This document shows, one piece after another, positions 6,852 through 14,743 of a DNA stretch of 51,248 nt. Position 1 is the first letter of the stretch; each line of letters starts with the position of its first letter. The stretch covers positions 1-51,248 of the forward strand of contig NZ_JAGIBD010000024.1 in the NCBI RefSeq assembly GCF_017744555.1. The letters run 5' to 3'. A program made the translations under genes and the position numbers. The notes below the pieces were generated by a model that ran no database searches, was not told the origin of the DNA, and was given only the letters and a program-made list of their open reading frames with translations. Origin of the DNA: Cellulomonas sp. (GTDB taxonomy: Bacteria > Actinomycetota > Actinomycetes > Actinomycetales > Cellulomonadaceae).

Positions 6852-8219
6852 ATGACCTGGCCGTGGCACCTGTCGGTGCGGGCGCGCTCTGCGCTGGCCG
6901 CGGCGGGCGCGGTGACGGTCGCGCTCGTGATCGCGTCGCTCGCGCTGCTGGTCGTCCTGCACAACTCGGTCGAGCGCAGCGCGGTGGCGACGGCCGACGC
7001 CCGCGCGCACGACGTCGCTGCCGAGCTCCGCACGGACGGCGCGACCACAGAAGGGCTCGCGTTCGCGCCCGGCCCCGGCGACGCGGTCCACGTGCAGGTC
7101 CTTGACGACGGCGCGGTGGTCCGGTCCAGCCCTTCCGTCGACGGTCTCCCACCGCTGACGAGCGCGACGCCGGAACCGGGCCACGCCGTCGAGGTCCCCG
7201 CCGATGTCGTCGGACCGGGGGAGGGCCCGTTCGTCACCGTCCTGCTCGGCGTGAGCGGAGTGCCGGGTGCGGACGCCGTCGTGGTGCAGCAGTCGTACGC
7301 CGAAGGTGCCGAGACCGTGCTCGACGCGGCCCAGGCGCTGCTCGTCGCCGTACCGGCTCTCGTGCTCGTCGTCGGGGCCGTGACCTACGTGCTCACGGGG
7401 CGGGCGCTGCGGCCGGTGGAGCAGATCCGCCGTCGCAGCGCGCAGATCGGCGACACGGACGCCGGGGCCCGCATCGAGGTGCCACGCACCGGCGACGAGA
7501 TCGCCCGGTTGGCGGTCACGCTCAACGGCATGCTGGACCGGCTCCACGACGCGCACCAGGCTCAGGTCAGGTTCGTCGCGGACGCGAGCCACGAGCTGCG
7601 CAGCCCGCTCGCGGCGGTCCGCGCGGAGCTCGACGTCGCCCTGCGGCAGCCGAACTCCGCGGACTGGGTGCGGACGGCGCACGCCGTGGCCGGCTCGAAC
7701 GAGCGGATGCAGCAGCTCGTCGACGACCTGCTCGTGCTCACGCGATCCGCGGAGGGCGGGGCCTCGCAGCGGGACCAGGACGTCGACCTGGACGACGTGG
7801 TCGAGCGCGTCGGCTTCGCGCTGCGGCCGCCACCGGGCGTCCGGGTCGAGGTCGTGACGCGGCCGGCCCGCGTCCGGGGCGAGCCGCGCGAGCTCGAGCG
7901 CGTCGTGCAGAACCTCGCGGACAACGCCGTGCGGCACGCGGCGCACCGCGTCCGGCTCACGGTCGCGGTGTCAGGGGAGGCCGTCGAGCTCCGCGTCGAC
8001 GACGACGGGGCGGGCGTGCCGGAGGAGGCGCGCGAGCGCGTGTTCGACAGGTTCGCGCGGCTCGACGAGGGGCGCGCCCGGGCCGCCGGCGGCTCGGGAC
8101 TGGGGCTTGCGATCGTGCGCGGGCTCGTCACGTCGCACGACGGGACCGTGCGCGTCGGGACGTCCGACCTCGGCGGCGCCGCGTTCGTCGTGCGGCTCCC
8201 GGCGGCCGCACCGGCCTAG
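6852..8219 (+). CDS. Sensor histidine kinase (HAMP-HisKA-HATPase)
   Basis: This 455-residue inner-membrane kinase has TM1 at about 14-36 and a periplasmic sensor region of about 120 residues. TM2 (LLVAVPALVLVVGAVTYVL) follows, then HAMP, HisKA with phospho-acceptor His247 in ADASHELRSPLAAVRAEL, and HATPase_c with N-box NLADNAVRHA, G1 DDDGAGVP and G2 GGSGLGLAIV. It resembles CutS/MprB-type actinobacterial kinases. The likely partner is the OmpR-type regulator encoded convergently at 8232-8909, whose stop lies 12 bp away. Cognate kinase and regulator genes are usually in tandem, so the convergent layout is unusual. The kinase shares a transcript with the first DUF347 gene. Confidence 0.92.
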   Translation: MTWPWHLSVRARSALAAAGAVTVALVIASLALLVVLHNSVERSAVATADARAHDVAAELRTDGATTEGLAFAPGPGDAVHVQVLDDGAVVRSSPSVDGLPPLTSATPEPGHAVEVPADVVGPGEGPFVTVLLGVSGVPGADAVVVQQSYAEGAETVLDAAQALLVAVPALVLVVGAVTYVLTGRALRPVEQIRRRSAQIGDTDAGARIEVPRTGDEIARLAVTLNGMLDRLHDAHQAQVRFVADASHELRSPLAAVRAELDVALRQPNSADWVRTAHAVAGSNERMQQLVDDLLVLTRSAEGGASQRDQDVDLDDVVERVGFALRPPPGVRVEVVTRPARVRGEPRELERVVQNLADNAVRHAAHRVRLTVAVSGEAVELRVDDDGAGVPEEARERVFDRFARLDEGRARAAGGSGLGLAIVRGLVTSHDGTVRVGTSDLGGAAFVVRLPAAAPA

Positions 8220-8231
8220 GATCCGGCCGCG

Positions 8232-8909
8232 TCAGGCGTCGTCGTCCGCGACCCGGTACCCCATGCCCCGCACGGTGACGATGGTGCGCCGGTCGAACGG
8301 GGTGTCGACCTTGCGCCGCAGGTAGCTGATGTACACCTCGACGACGTTCGGGTCACCGTCGAAGGCGGAGTCCCACACGTTGTCGAGGATCTCCCGCTTC
8401 GTCACGACGTCGCCGCCGCGGCGCAGCAGCAGCTCGAGCACGCCGTACTCGCGTGGCGTGAGCGCGATCTCGACGCCCCCGCGGGTGACGCGCCGCCGGG
8501 CCGGCTCCAGGCGCAGGTCGCCCGCCGTGAGCACGACGGGTCGCTCCGGTGCACCGCGCCGGACGAGCGCCCGCAGCCGCGCGAGCAGCACGTCGAACGA
8601 GAACGGCTTGGGCAGGAAGTCGTCCGCGCCGCGGTCGAAGAGGCTGACCTGCACGTCGTCCCCGTCCCGGGCCGTCAGCACGAGCACAGGGGTCCACACG
8701 CCCCGCTCGCGCAGACCCACGAGCACGTCACGGCCGCTGAGCCCCGGCAGCATGAGGTCGAGCACCACGGCGTCGTACGCGGTCTCGGTGGCCGCCCAGA
8801 GCCCGTCGACCCCGTCGCGCATGACGTCGACGGCGATCCCCTCGGCCTCGAGCCCGCGCCGCACGGCGTCGGCGAGCTGCTCCTCGTCCTCGACCACGAG
8901 CACCTTCAC
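8232..8909 (-). CDS. OmpR/PhoB-type response regulator
   Basis: This 225-residue transcription regulator has a receiver domain (1-120) with acidic pocket ED at 7-8, phospho-acceptor Asp51 in VVLDLMLPG, Thr of VLVLTARDG, and Lys in FLPKPFSFDVLLARL. A winged-helix Trans_reg_C domain follows (ALTPREYGVLELLLRRGGDVVTKREIL ... VVEVYISYLRRKVD, ending TVRGMGYRV). It is transcribed toward the kinase and divergently from the second DUF347 gene across 53 bp. That gap holds an 11-bp-spaced CTCAG repeat suited to OmpR-family tandem binding. The likely role is control of the two DUF347 genes and dedA in response to an unknown envelope or metal signal; this is inference from layout. Confidence 0.94.
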   Translation of the reverse strand: MKVLVVEDEEQLADAVRRGLEAEGIAVDVMRDGVDGLWAATETAYDAVVLDLMLPGLSGRDVLVGLRERGVWTPVLVLTARDGDDVQVSLFDRGADDFLPKPFSFDVLLARLRALVRRGAPERPVVLTAGDLRLEPARRRVTRGGVEIALTPREYGVLELLLRRGGDVVTKREILDNVWDSAFDGDPNVVEVYISYLRRKVDTPFDRRTIVTVRGMGYRVADDDA

Positions 8910-8923
8910 GTGCGTCCCTCCGG

Positions 8924-8939
8924 CTCAGACGATCCTCAG
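8924..8939 (+). promoter_or_regulatory. CTCAG direct repeat, candidate response-regulator site
   Basis: Two copies of CTCAG start at 8924 and 8935, exactly 11 bp apart, in the 53-bp gap between the divergent regulator and second DUF347 genes. OmpR-family dimers commonly bind direct repeats with a period of about 11 bp. Another CTCAG lies at 6016-6020, 36 bp before the first DUF347 gene. The words are short, so chance is possible. Confidence 0.35.
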
Positions 8940-8962
8940 CATCGGTCCCTGACGCTGCGTGC

Positions 8963-9787
8963 ATGACATCGAACACCTCCGCGCTCACGCCGACCGCGCG
9001 ACGCGTCCTGAACAAGGTGCCCGAGATCACCGTCTTCTTCTGGGTGATCAAGGTGCTCGCGACGACGGTGGGCGAGACGTTCGCCGACTACCTCACCGGC
9101 ACGGTCGGCATGACCTTGACGGGCGCGAGCCTCGTCGTCGGCGCGCTCCTCGTCGTGACCCTCGTCGCCCAGTTCCGTGCCTCCCGGTACGTGGCCCCCG
9201 TGTACTGGGTCGCCGTCGTGCTCATCAGCGTGGTGGGCACGCTCGTCACGGACAACCTCGTCGACGGGCTCGGCGTGCCGCTGTGGGTCACGACGGCCGT
9301 CTTCGCCGTCGCGCTCGGGGTCACGTTCGCGGTCTGGTACCGGCTGGAGGGCACGCTCTCGATCCACGCAATCACGACGACGCGCCGCGAGGCGTTCTAC
9401 TGGCTCGCGATCCTGTTCACCTTCGCGCTCGGCACGGCCGCCGGGGACCTCCTGGCCGAGGGCCTCGGGCTCGGGTACCTCGCGTCGACGGTCCTGTTCG
9501 CGGCGGCGATCGGCGTGGTCGCGCTCGCCCGCTACCGCTTCGGGATGGGCGCCGTCCTGGCGTTCTGGCTCGCCTACGTGCTCACCCGTCCGCTCGGCGC
9601 GTCGATCGGCGACCTGCTCTCTCAGAGCAAGGCGGACGGTGGGCTCGGGCTGGGGACGACGACCACGAGCGTGCTCTTCCTGGCCGCGATCGCCGGGATC
9701 GTCGCGTACCTCACCGTCACGCGGCGGGACGTGGAGGCGGCGGAGACGGCGGAGGCGGACCACGACGCGGCCGGCGTCGCCGCGTGA
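8963..9787 (+). CDS. DUF347 (COG4705) multi-pass membrane protein, copy 2
   Basis: This 274-residue membrane protein has the canonical DUF347 sequence. KVPEITVFFWVIKVLATTVGE, then ADYL, YVAPVYWVAVVLISVVGTLVTD, LSIHAITTTRREAFYW with ALGTAAGDLLAEGLGLGY, and AFWLAYVLTRPLGASIGDLLSQ mark the internal repeats. There are about 8 TM segments. It is closer to the common family form than copy 1. It starts at ATG 8963 and ends overlapping dedA as GTGA, so the two are translationally coupled. Transcription probably starts in the short gap shared with the response regulator. The function is unknown; flanking of a two-component pair by two copies suggests a signal-responsive envelope function. Confidence 0.87.
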   Translation: MTSNTSALTPTARRVLNKVPEITVFFWVIKVLATTVGETFADYLTGTVGMTLTGASLVVGALLVVTLVAQFRASRYVAPVYWVAVVLISVVGTLVTDNLVDGLGVPLWVTTAVFAVALGVTFAVWYRLEGTLSIHAITTTRREAFYWLAILFTFALGTAAGDLLAEGLGLGYLASTVLFAAAIGVVALARYRFGMGAVLAFWLAYVLTRPLGASIGDLLSQSKADGGLGLGTTTTSVLFLAAIAGIVAYLTVTRRDVEAAETAEADHDAAGVAA

Positions 9788-10434
9788 GCGCGCTCACGAC
9801 CGCCACCGACCCTTCGGCCCTGACGGGTGTCGCCGGGTGGGCCGTGCACCTCATGGAGACGCTCGGCGTGGTCGGCGCGGGCCTCGCGATCGCGCTCGAG
9901 AACGTGTTCCCGCCCCTGCCGAGCGAGGTGATCCTCCCGCTCGCCGGGTTCACCGCGAGCCAGGGCACGTTCGGGCTCGTCGAGGCGATCGTGTGGACGA
10001 CGGCAGGGTCCGTCGTCGGCGCGCTCGTGCTCTACCTCGTCGGCGCACTGATCGGGCGGGACCGCACGCGGGCGCTCGTCGGCCGGATCCCGCTCGTGAG
10101 CCTGGCGGATGTCGACCGCGCGGAGGCGTTCTTCGGGCGGCACGCCCGCACGGCCGTGTTCGTCGGCCGCATGGTGCCCGTGTTCCGCAGCCTCATCTCG
10201 ATCCCAGCCGGCGTCGAGCGGATGCCGCTCGGGACGTTCGTGCTCCTCACGGCCGCGGGGAGCGCCGTGTGGAACACGATCTTCGTGTGCGCCGGGTACC
10301 TGCTCGGCGAGAGCTGGGGCGTGGTGCAGCAGTACGCCGGGATCCTGCAGTGGGTGGTCGTCGCCGTGGTCGTCGTGCTCTGCGCGTGGTTCGTGGTCGG
10401 CCGGCTCCGCGCCCGGAGTCTCAGTCCGTCGTGA
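9784..10434 (+). CDS. DedA family membrane protein (SNARE-associated/VTT domain)
   Basis: This 216-residue inner-membrane protein starts at GTG 9784 inside the stop of the DUF347 gene. DedA hallmarks are ALENVFPPLPSEVILPLAGF near the N-terminus, AIVWTTAGSVVGALVLYLVG, and GRMVPVFRSLISIPAGVERMP, the conserved F/GR.xPxxRxxxxxxAG element with essential arginines. It ends in an AVWN..F..GY(x)LG segment. DedA proteins are proposed lipid carrier flippases, some needed for membrane potential, alkaline or cationic-peptide tolerance. The last 14 nt overlap the convergent fetB gene. Coupling to DUF347 suggests joint action in the membrane. Confidence 0.93.
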   Translation: MSALTTATDPSALTGVAGWAVHLMETLGVVGAGLAIALENVFPPLPSEVILPLAGFTASQGTFGLVEAIVWTTAGSVVGALVLYLVGALIGRDRTRALVGRIPLVSLADVDRAEAFFGRHARTAVFVGRMVPVFRSLISIPAGVERMPLGTFVLLTAAGSAVWNTIFVCAGYLLGESWGVVQQYAGILQWVVVAVVVVLCAWFVVGRLRARSLSPS

Positions 10435-11176
10435 GCGCCGGCCGGAGGGCACCGACCTGCCGGGACAGTGCCTGCGCGGTGACGACGGCGGCGACGGACT
10501 CCGCGGCGAGCAGCCCGACGAGCACGAGGAGCTGCACCTGCGCAGCCTGTGTCGGGCTCGCACCGCCCAGGAGCAGCCCGACGAACGCCCCAGGCAGCAC
10601 GACGAGGCCGGCGCTGCGCGTCTGGTCGAGCGCGGGCACCAGCGACCGGGCCACGGACCGGCGGGCCTGCTCGGCGACCGCCTGCCGGGACGTGGCCCCG
10701 AGCGCGAGCCACCCCTCGACGACGTCCCACTCGGCCCGCACGTCGTCCCGCAGCCGTCCGCCGGTCAGTGAGACGGCCGTCATGGATCCCCCGATGACCT
10801 GCGCGACGAACGGCACGACCGTCTCGGCACGCAGCGGAAGGGCACCGCTCGCCAGCACCGGCACGGCTGCGGCGACGGCGCCTGCGGCGATGGCGAGGGC
10901 CGCCGACGGCAGCACGCGGCGGCCGAGCCCGATGCGCCGCGTCGACGTCCACGCGGCCGCGCCGAGCATGAGCGTCAGGTAGAGCACCACGCCGCCCGGG
11001 TGCAGGAACACCCAGGCGATCACGAGCGCGACCAGCGTGAGCTGCACCGCGGCTCGTACGGCCGCGACCACCGCGTCGCGCCGGACGGGCACGCCGGCCA
11101 CCGTGAGCACGAGCAGGGCCGCCCCGAGCAGGACGACGAGCGCGACGGCGACCCGGCCGAGCGGCGCGGCCGTCAT
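10421..11176 (-). CDS. fetB: FetB-type ABC permease (UPF0014), no ATPase partner nearby
   Basis: This 251-residue membrane protein has about 7 TM segments and the UPF0014/FetB signatures: RAAVQLTLVALVIAWVF, a middle VIGGSMTAVSLTGGRL segment, EGWLALGATSRQAVAEQARRS, and LVVLPGAFVGLLLGGASPTQAAQVQLLVLVGLLAAESVAAVV. In E. coli FetAB exports iron and gives oxidative stress tolerance. No fetA ATPase is present within the visible neighbourhood, so the partner must be encoded elsewhere or the permease works differently. The 3' end overlaps dedA on the other strand. The nearby feoABC operon makes a link to iron homeostasis plausible but unproven. Confidence 0.85.
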   Translation of the reverse strand: MTAAPLGRVAVALVVLLGAALLVLTVAGVPVRRDAVVAAVRAAVQLTLVALVIAWVFLHPGGVVLYLTLMLGAAAWTSTRRIGLGRRVLPSAALAIAAGAVAAAVPVLASGALPLRAETVVPFVAQVIGGSMTAVSLTGGRLRDDVRAEWDVVEGWLALGATSRQAVAEQARRSVARSLVPALDQTRSAGLVVLPGAFVGLLLGGASPTQAAQVQLLVLVGLLAAESVAAVVTAQALSRQVGALRPALTTD

Positions 11177-11284
11177 CGGCGGTCCCGGGCGGGCAGGTCC
11201 CGGGCGGGCAGGGTGCGCACCGCTGCACCGTACGGCGTGGGACCGGTGGACGCGGTCGTCGACGCGACGCTCGGCGACGAGGAC

Positions 11285-11312
11285 GGCCGGCCCGGATCGC
11301 TCCGGGCCGGCC
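11285..11312 (-). terminator. Intrinsic-type hairpin after the LATTG surface protein gene
   Basis: A perfect 11-bp GC stem (GGCCGGCCCGG, loop ATCGCT) lies 20 bp past the stop at 11333. There is no clear U-tract, as is common in high-GC actinobacteria. It separates the surface protein gene from fetB on the same strand. Confidence 0.75.
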
Positions 11313-11332
11313 GCGTCACGTCTGGCGGGCGG

Positions 11333-14300
11333 TCAGGCCGTCGTGCGGCGCCGACCCACGACCACCACGAGCGCGAGCCCGGCGAGCACCAGCAGCGCGC
11401 CGAGTCCCGCGAGGCTGCCGATCCCGGACGCACCCGTCGTGGCGAGCGGACCGGTGGCGAGCACCTCGGCGACGACGTCCAGCGACAGGGTCGAGGTGGT
11501 CGTGCCGCCCTGGCCGTCGCTCACCGTGTAGGTGAACGTCGCCGTGCCCGTCCAGCCGGGCTCGGGCGTGTAGACGAGCGTGCCGTCGACGATCGCGACC
11601 GTGCCGTGCGCGGGCTGCGTGACCGAGACGAGCGTGAGCGTGCCGCCGTCCGGGTCCTGCAGGCCGGCGAGCACGTCGAGCACCGCGGCACCCGTGGTCG
11701 GGACGCGCTGCGACGTGGTCCGGGCGGGCAGGGTGCCGTTCTGCACCGTGACCGCGGCGGTCACGGTCGTCACGTCGGTCCCGTCCGTCACGTCGTACGT
11801 GAACAGCACCTGGCCGGAGAACCCTGCCGGCGGCGTGTACGTCGCGACGCCGCCCGCGATCAAGACGCTGCCGCGCGGCGTGCCGTGCACGTCGACCGGG
11901 ACGCCCGCGCTGCCGGGCACCACGGTGAGCGTGTCGCCCGGGTTCAGGTCCGTCGCACCCGCGAGGAGGTCGACGGTCACGGACCTGCCGTACGGCGTGG
12001 TCGCCGACGGGGGCGACGCGACGGGCGCCGCGTTGAGCACCGTCACGGTCACGGTCGCGGTCCTCGTGGACCAGCCGTCGCCGACCGTGTACGTGAAGGT
12101 GTCCGTCCCGGCGTAGCCGTCGTCCGGCGTGTACCGGACGATGCCGCCCGTCACGCTCGTCGTGCCGTGAGCACCCGGGGTCGCGGACACGAGCGTGAGC
12201 GGCGAGCCGTCGGGGTGGGTGTCGTTGTGCAGCACGTCGACGTCGATCGCCGTGCCCGACGGGGCGGTGGCGAGGTCGGCGTTCGCGACCGGAGCGCTGT
12301 GCACGGTGAGCGTCACGGTGACGGAGGACGACTGCGCGATCCCGTCGGACGCGCGGTACGTGAACGTGGTCGTCACGAAGCCGCTCGTGCCCGGGTTCCA
12401 CGTGCCCGTGCCGTTCGCGTTCAGGACGAGCGAGCCGTACGCCGGGCCCGTCGCGAGGACGGCCGTGAGCGCGTCGCCCTCGACGTCCGTGTCGTTGCCG
12501 AGCACGGTCGGGAACGTCAGCGTGCCGCCCGCGACCCCGTCGAACGTGTCCGCGACCGCGACCGGCGCGTTGTTCGTGACAGTCACGGTCACCGTCGCCT
12601 CGTCGGACGCGCCGCGGCTGTCCTCGACCACGTACGTGAACGTGTCCGTGCCGCGGAACGACGCCGGAGGCGTGTACCTGGCCTTGCCGCCGCTGATCGT
12701 CACGGTGCCGCCCTGCGCGGACGTGCCGACGGAGCGGATCGCGAGGGTGTCGCCGTTCGGGTCGGTGTCGTTGGCGAGGACGTCGACGAGCTTCGCCGTG
12801 CCGGCCGTCGTCGTCGCGGCGTCGTCGTTCGCGACGGGCGCGGAGTTCGCCACGTCGACCTGCACGAGGGCCGTCGACCGGTTCCCGGCGGCGTCCTGGA
12901 TCGTGTAGGTGAAGACGTCGCGACCGGCGAAGTCGTCGCGCGGCGCGTATGTGACGGTGCCGTCCGGGTTGATCGTCAGGCTGCCGCCCGCGGCGTCGGT
13001 GAGCCCGACGACGGTGAGCGCGCCGCCCTCGGGGTCCGACGAGCCCGCGAGCACCGCGACGTCGGTGGACCGGGCCGACGACGTCGGCGTGAACGTCACG
13101 ATGTGCGGCGCAGCCACCGGCGGCTGGTCGCCCGGCACCGGGACGCCGGCCACGACCGGGCTCACCACGGCGTTCGTCGCGGACGCGTTGGCCGCCTGCG
13201 TCGAGAGGCCCGAGTAGGCCAGGTTGGCGGCGTTGACGATCTGCTGGCCGTTCGTCACGGTGCCGTCGACGATCACGTCGAACGTGACCGTGTGCTGCAC
13301 GCTGCCCGTCGAGACGGGGATCGTGCCGCCCTTCGTCGCGTTCGCGCCCGTGCCGAGGTTCACCAGGATGTGGCCCTGCCCGGAGGCGCCCGACGGCGGG
13401 ACGAACTGGGTGTCGTCGTCGCCCGCCTGGTCGGTGCGCGGCGTGGAGCCGTCGACCGTCACGGTGCCGGGCTTGTACGTGGTCCCCGTCGGGATCGCGT
13501 CGAAGAAGACGCTGTCCTGCGCGGCGTCCAACCCGATGTTCTCGACCGGCACGGTGTAGCGCAGCACGTCGCCGACCTCGGCGGTCCCGCCGTTGAGGTC
13601 GGTGACCGTCTTGGTGCCGAGCAGCTTCGGGTCGTACAGGTCCGTCGCGAACGAGACGAGCACCGGGAAGTACTGGTCGCTGCTCGTCGTCAGGGCGATG
13701 TTCGCGCTGGTCGCGCCGTTCGCGAGGATGCCGTCGGCGCCGAACAGGTCCGCGTCGAACCCGAGCTGGTTGGTGTACGCGGGGTTGCGGCCGCCGACCT
13801 GGGCCGCGCGGTTGCTGATCGTCGAGTTGAACGAGTTGCCCGCCGGGTTGAGCGCGTCGACGATCGCGGTGCCGTTGAGCGACATCGAGTCGCCCGTCTT
13901 GCCCATGTCGCCCTCGAACGTCACCGCGCCGAGCGTGGTCTTCACCGGGCCGCTCGGGGGCGTCTTGAAGCCGCTGACGGAAATGGTCGCGGACCCGTTG
14001 TTCGTGACCTCGCCGAAGCCCGAGAAGATCGTGAGGTTGCGCGCGGGGGCCGACGGGTCGGCGACCGCGACGACGAGCGACCACCCGGCGTACTGGTTGT
14101 CGCCCCGCTTCGACTGCACGTTGCCGACGGTGTAGACGCCGCTGCCGGCCTGCTGCACGAGGCTCGTCACGTCCGCGTAGCCCGCGTAGGCGACGTCTCC
14201 GGCGCCCGCAGCCGCGAGGTTGTCGTCGACGCGGCTCGCGGTGACCGTGCGGGACGCGGCGCCGGGCGCGACGAACGTGACGCGGTTGCGCAGCGCGGGG

Positions 14301-14743
14301 TCGGCGTTCGTCGTGGCGGTCTGGCCGTTGCGGCCGCCCCAGACGAGCGCGGCGAACAGCACGGCACCGCCCGGCGGCACGGTGAGCGTGGCGGACGACG
14401 AGTTGAACGTCGACGGGTCGGAGTCGACGTCCACGAAACGCATGCCGGTGCGGCCGTTGTTGTCGTAGACGCCCGACGTCGCCATCTGGGCGGTGGCGCA
14501 GTCGGCCTCGGCGCCGCACGTCATGAGCGTGTTCGCGGCCATGAGGATGTCGCCGTTGGCGTTGGTGGAGTACACCGAGCCGAACGGCACGGTGATCGCA
14601 GCCTGGGCGGGCACCGCCGTGCCGAGCGCGACGAAGGGGGCGACGACGACGGCGAGCACCGTCGCGAGCGCGGTGGTGCGCAGGCGGCGGGCCGCGCGGG
14701 TCGCGCGACCGGTGGTCGTGTCGCCGGATCGTGTCCGGGGCAT
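11333..14743 (-). CDS. LATTG-anchored surface protein with DUF11 and tandem Ig/cadherin-like repeats
   Basis: This 1136-residue secreted protein starts at ATG 14743, with AGAGGA about 6 nt upstream. It has an Arg-rich n-region and long signal peptide (about residues 15-50, ending VPAQA-A), then about 400 residues of a beta-rich N-terminal domain (VYSTNANGDILMAAN, GAVLFAALVWGGRNGQ). A DUF11-type domain follows (LLGTKTVTDLNGG...VGDVLRYTVPVENIG). About six to seven tandem repeats of roughly 90 residues come next, marked NDTDPNGDTL and RYTPPASFRGTDTFTYVVED and ending VTVTVTNNAPVA, as in VCBS/Big_9/cadherin-like domains. The end is a sorting signal, LATTG (LAxTG), then a hydrophobic helix and GRRRTTA. 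LAxTG is the class E sortase recognition type, and srtE lies at 38613-39428. It is probably a wall-linked adhesin or appendage subunit. A long open frame on the opposite strand is a GC artefact. Confidence 0.9.
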   Translation of the reverse strand: MPRTRSGDTTTGRATRAARRLRTTALATVLAVVVAPFVALGTAVPAQAAITVPFGSVYSTNANGDILMAANTLMTCGAEADCATAQMATSGVYDNNGRTGMRFVDVDSDPSTFNSSSATLTVPPGGAVLFAALVWGGRNGQTATTNADPALRNRVTFVAPGAASRTVTASRVDDNLAAAGAGDVAYAGYADVTSLVQQAGSGVYTVGNVQSKRGDNQYAGWSLVVAVADPSAPARNLTIFSGFGEVTNNGSATISVSGFKTPPSGPVKTTLGAVTFEGDMGKTGDSMSLNGTAIVDALNPAGNSFNSTISNRAAQVGGRNPAYTNQLGFDADLFGADGILANGATSANIALTTSSDQYFPVLVSFATDLYDPKLLGTKTVTDLNGGTAEVGDVLRYTVPVENIGLDAAQDSVFFDAIPTGTTYKPGTVTVDGSTPRTDQAGDDDTQFVPPSGASGQGHILVNLGTGANATKGGTIPVSTGSVQHTVTFDVIVDGTVTNGQQIVNAANLAYSGLSTQAANASATNAVVSPVVAGVPVPGDQPPVAAPHIVTFTPTSSARSTDVAVLAGSSDPEGGALTVVGLTDAAGGSLTINPDGTVTYAPRDDFAGRDVFTYTIQDAAGNRSTALVQVDVANSAPVANDDAATTTAGTAKLVDVLANDTDPNGDTLAIRSVGTSAQGGTVTISGGKARYTPPASFRGTDTFTYVVEDSRGASDEATVTVTVTNNAPVAVADTFDGVAGGTLTFPTVLGNDTDVEGDALTAVLATGPAYGSLVLNANGTGTWNPGTSGFVTTTFTYRASDGIAQSSSVTVTLTVHSAPVANADLATAPSGTAIDVDVLHNDTHPDGSPLTLVSATPGAHGTTSVTGGIVRYTPDDGYAGTDTFTYTVGDGWSTRTATVTVTVLNAAPVASPPSATTPYGRSVTVDLLAGATDLNPGDTLTVVPGSAGVPVDVHGTPRGSVLIAGGVATYTPPAGFSGQVLFTYDVTDGTDVTTVTAAVTVQNGTLPARTTSQRVPTTGAAVLDVLAGLQDPDGGTLTLVSVTQPAHGTVAIVDGTLVYTPEPGWTGTATFTYTVSDGQGGTTTSTLSLDVVAEVLATGPLATTGASGIGSLAGLGALLVLAGLALVVVVGRRRTTA

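Noticed and set aside
8219..8232. Terminator between the convergent kinase and regulator genes
   Set aside because: Only 12 bp separate the stops and no hairpin is present there.
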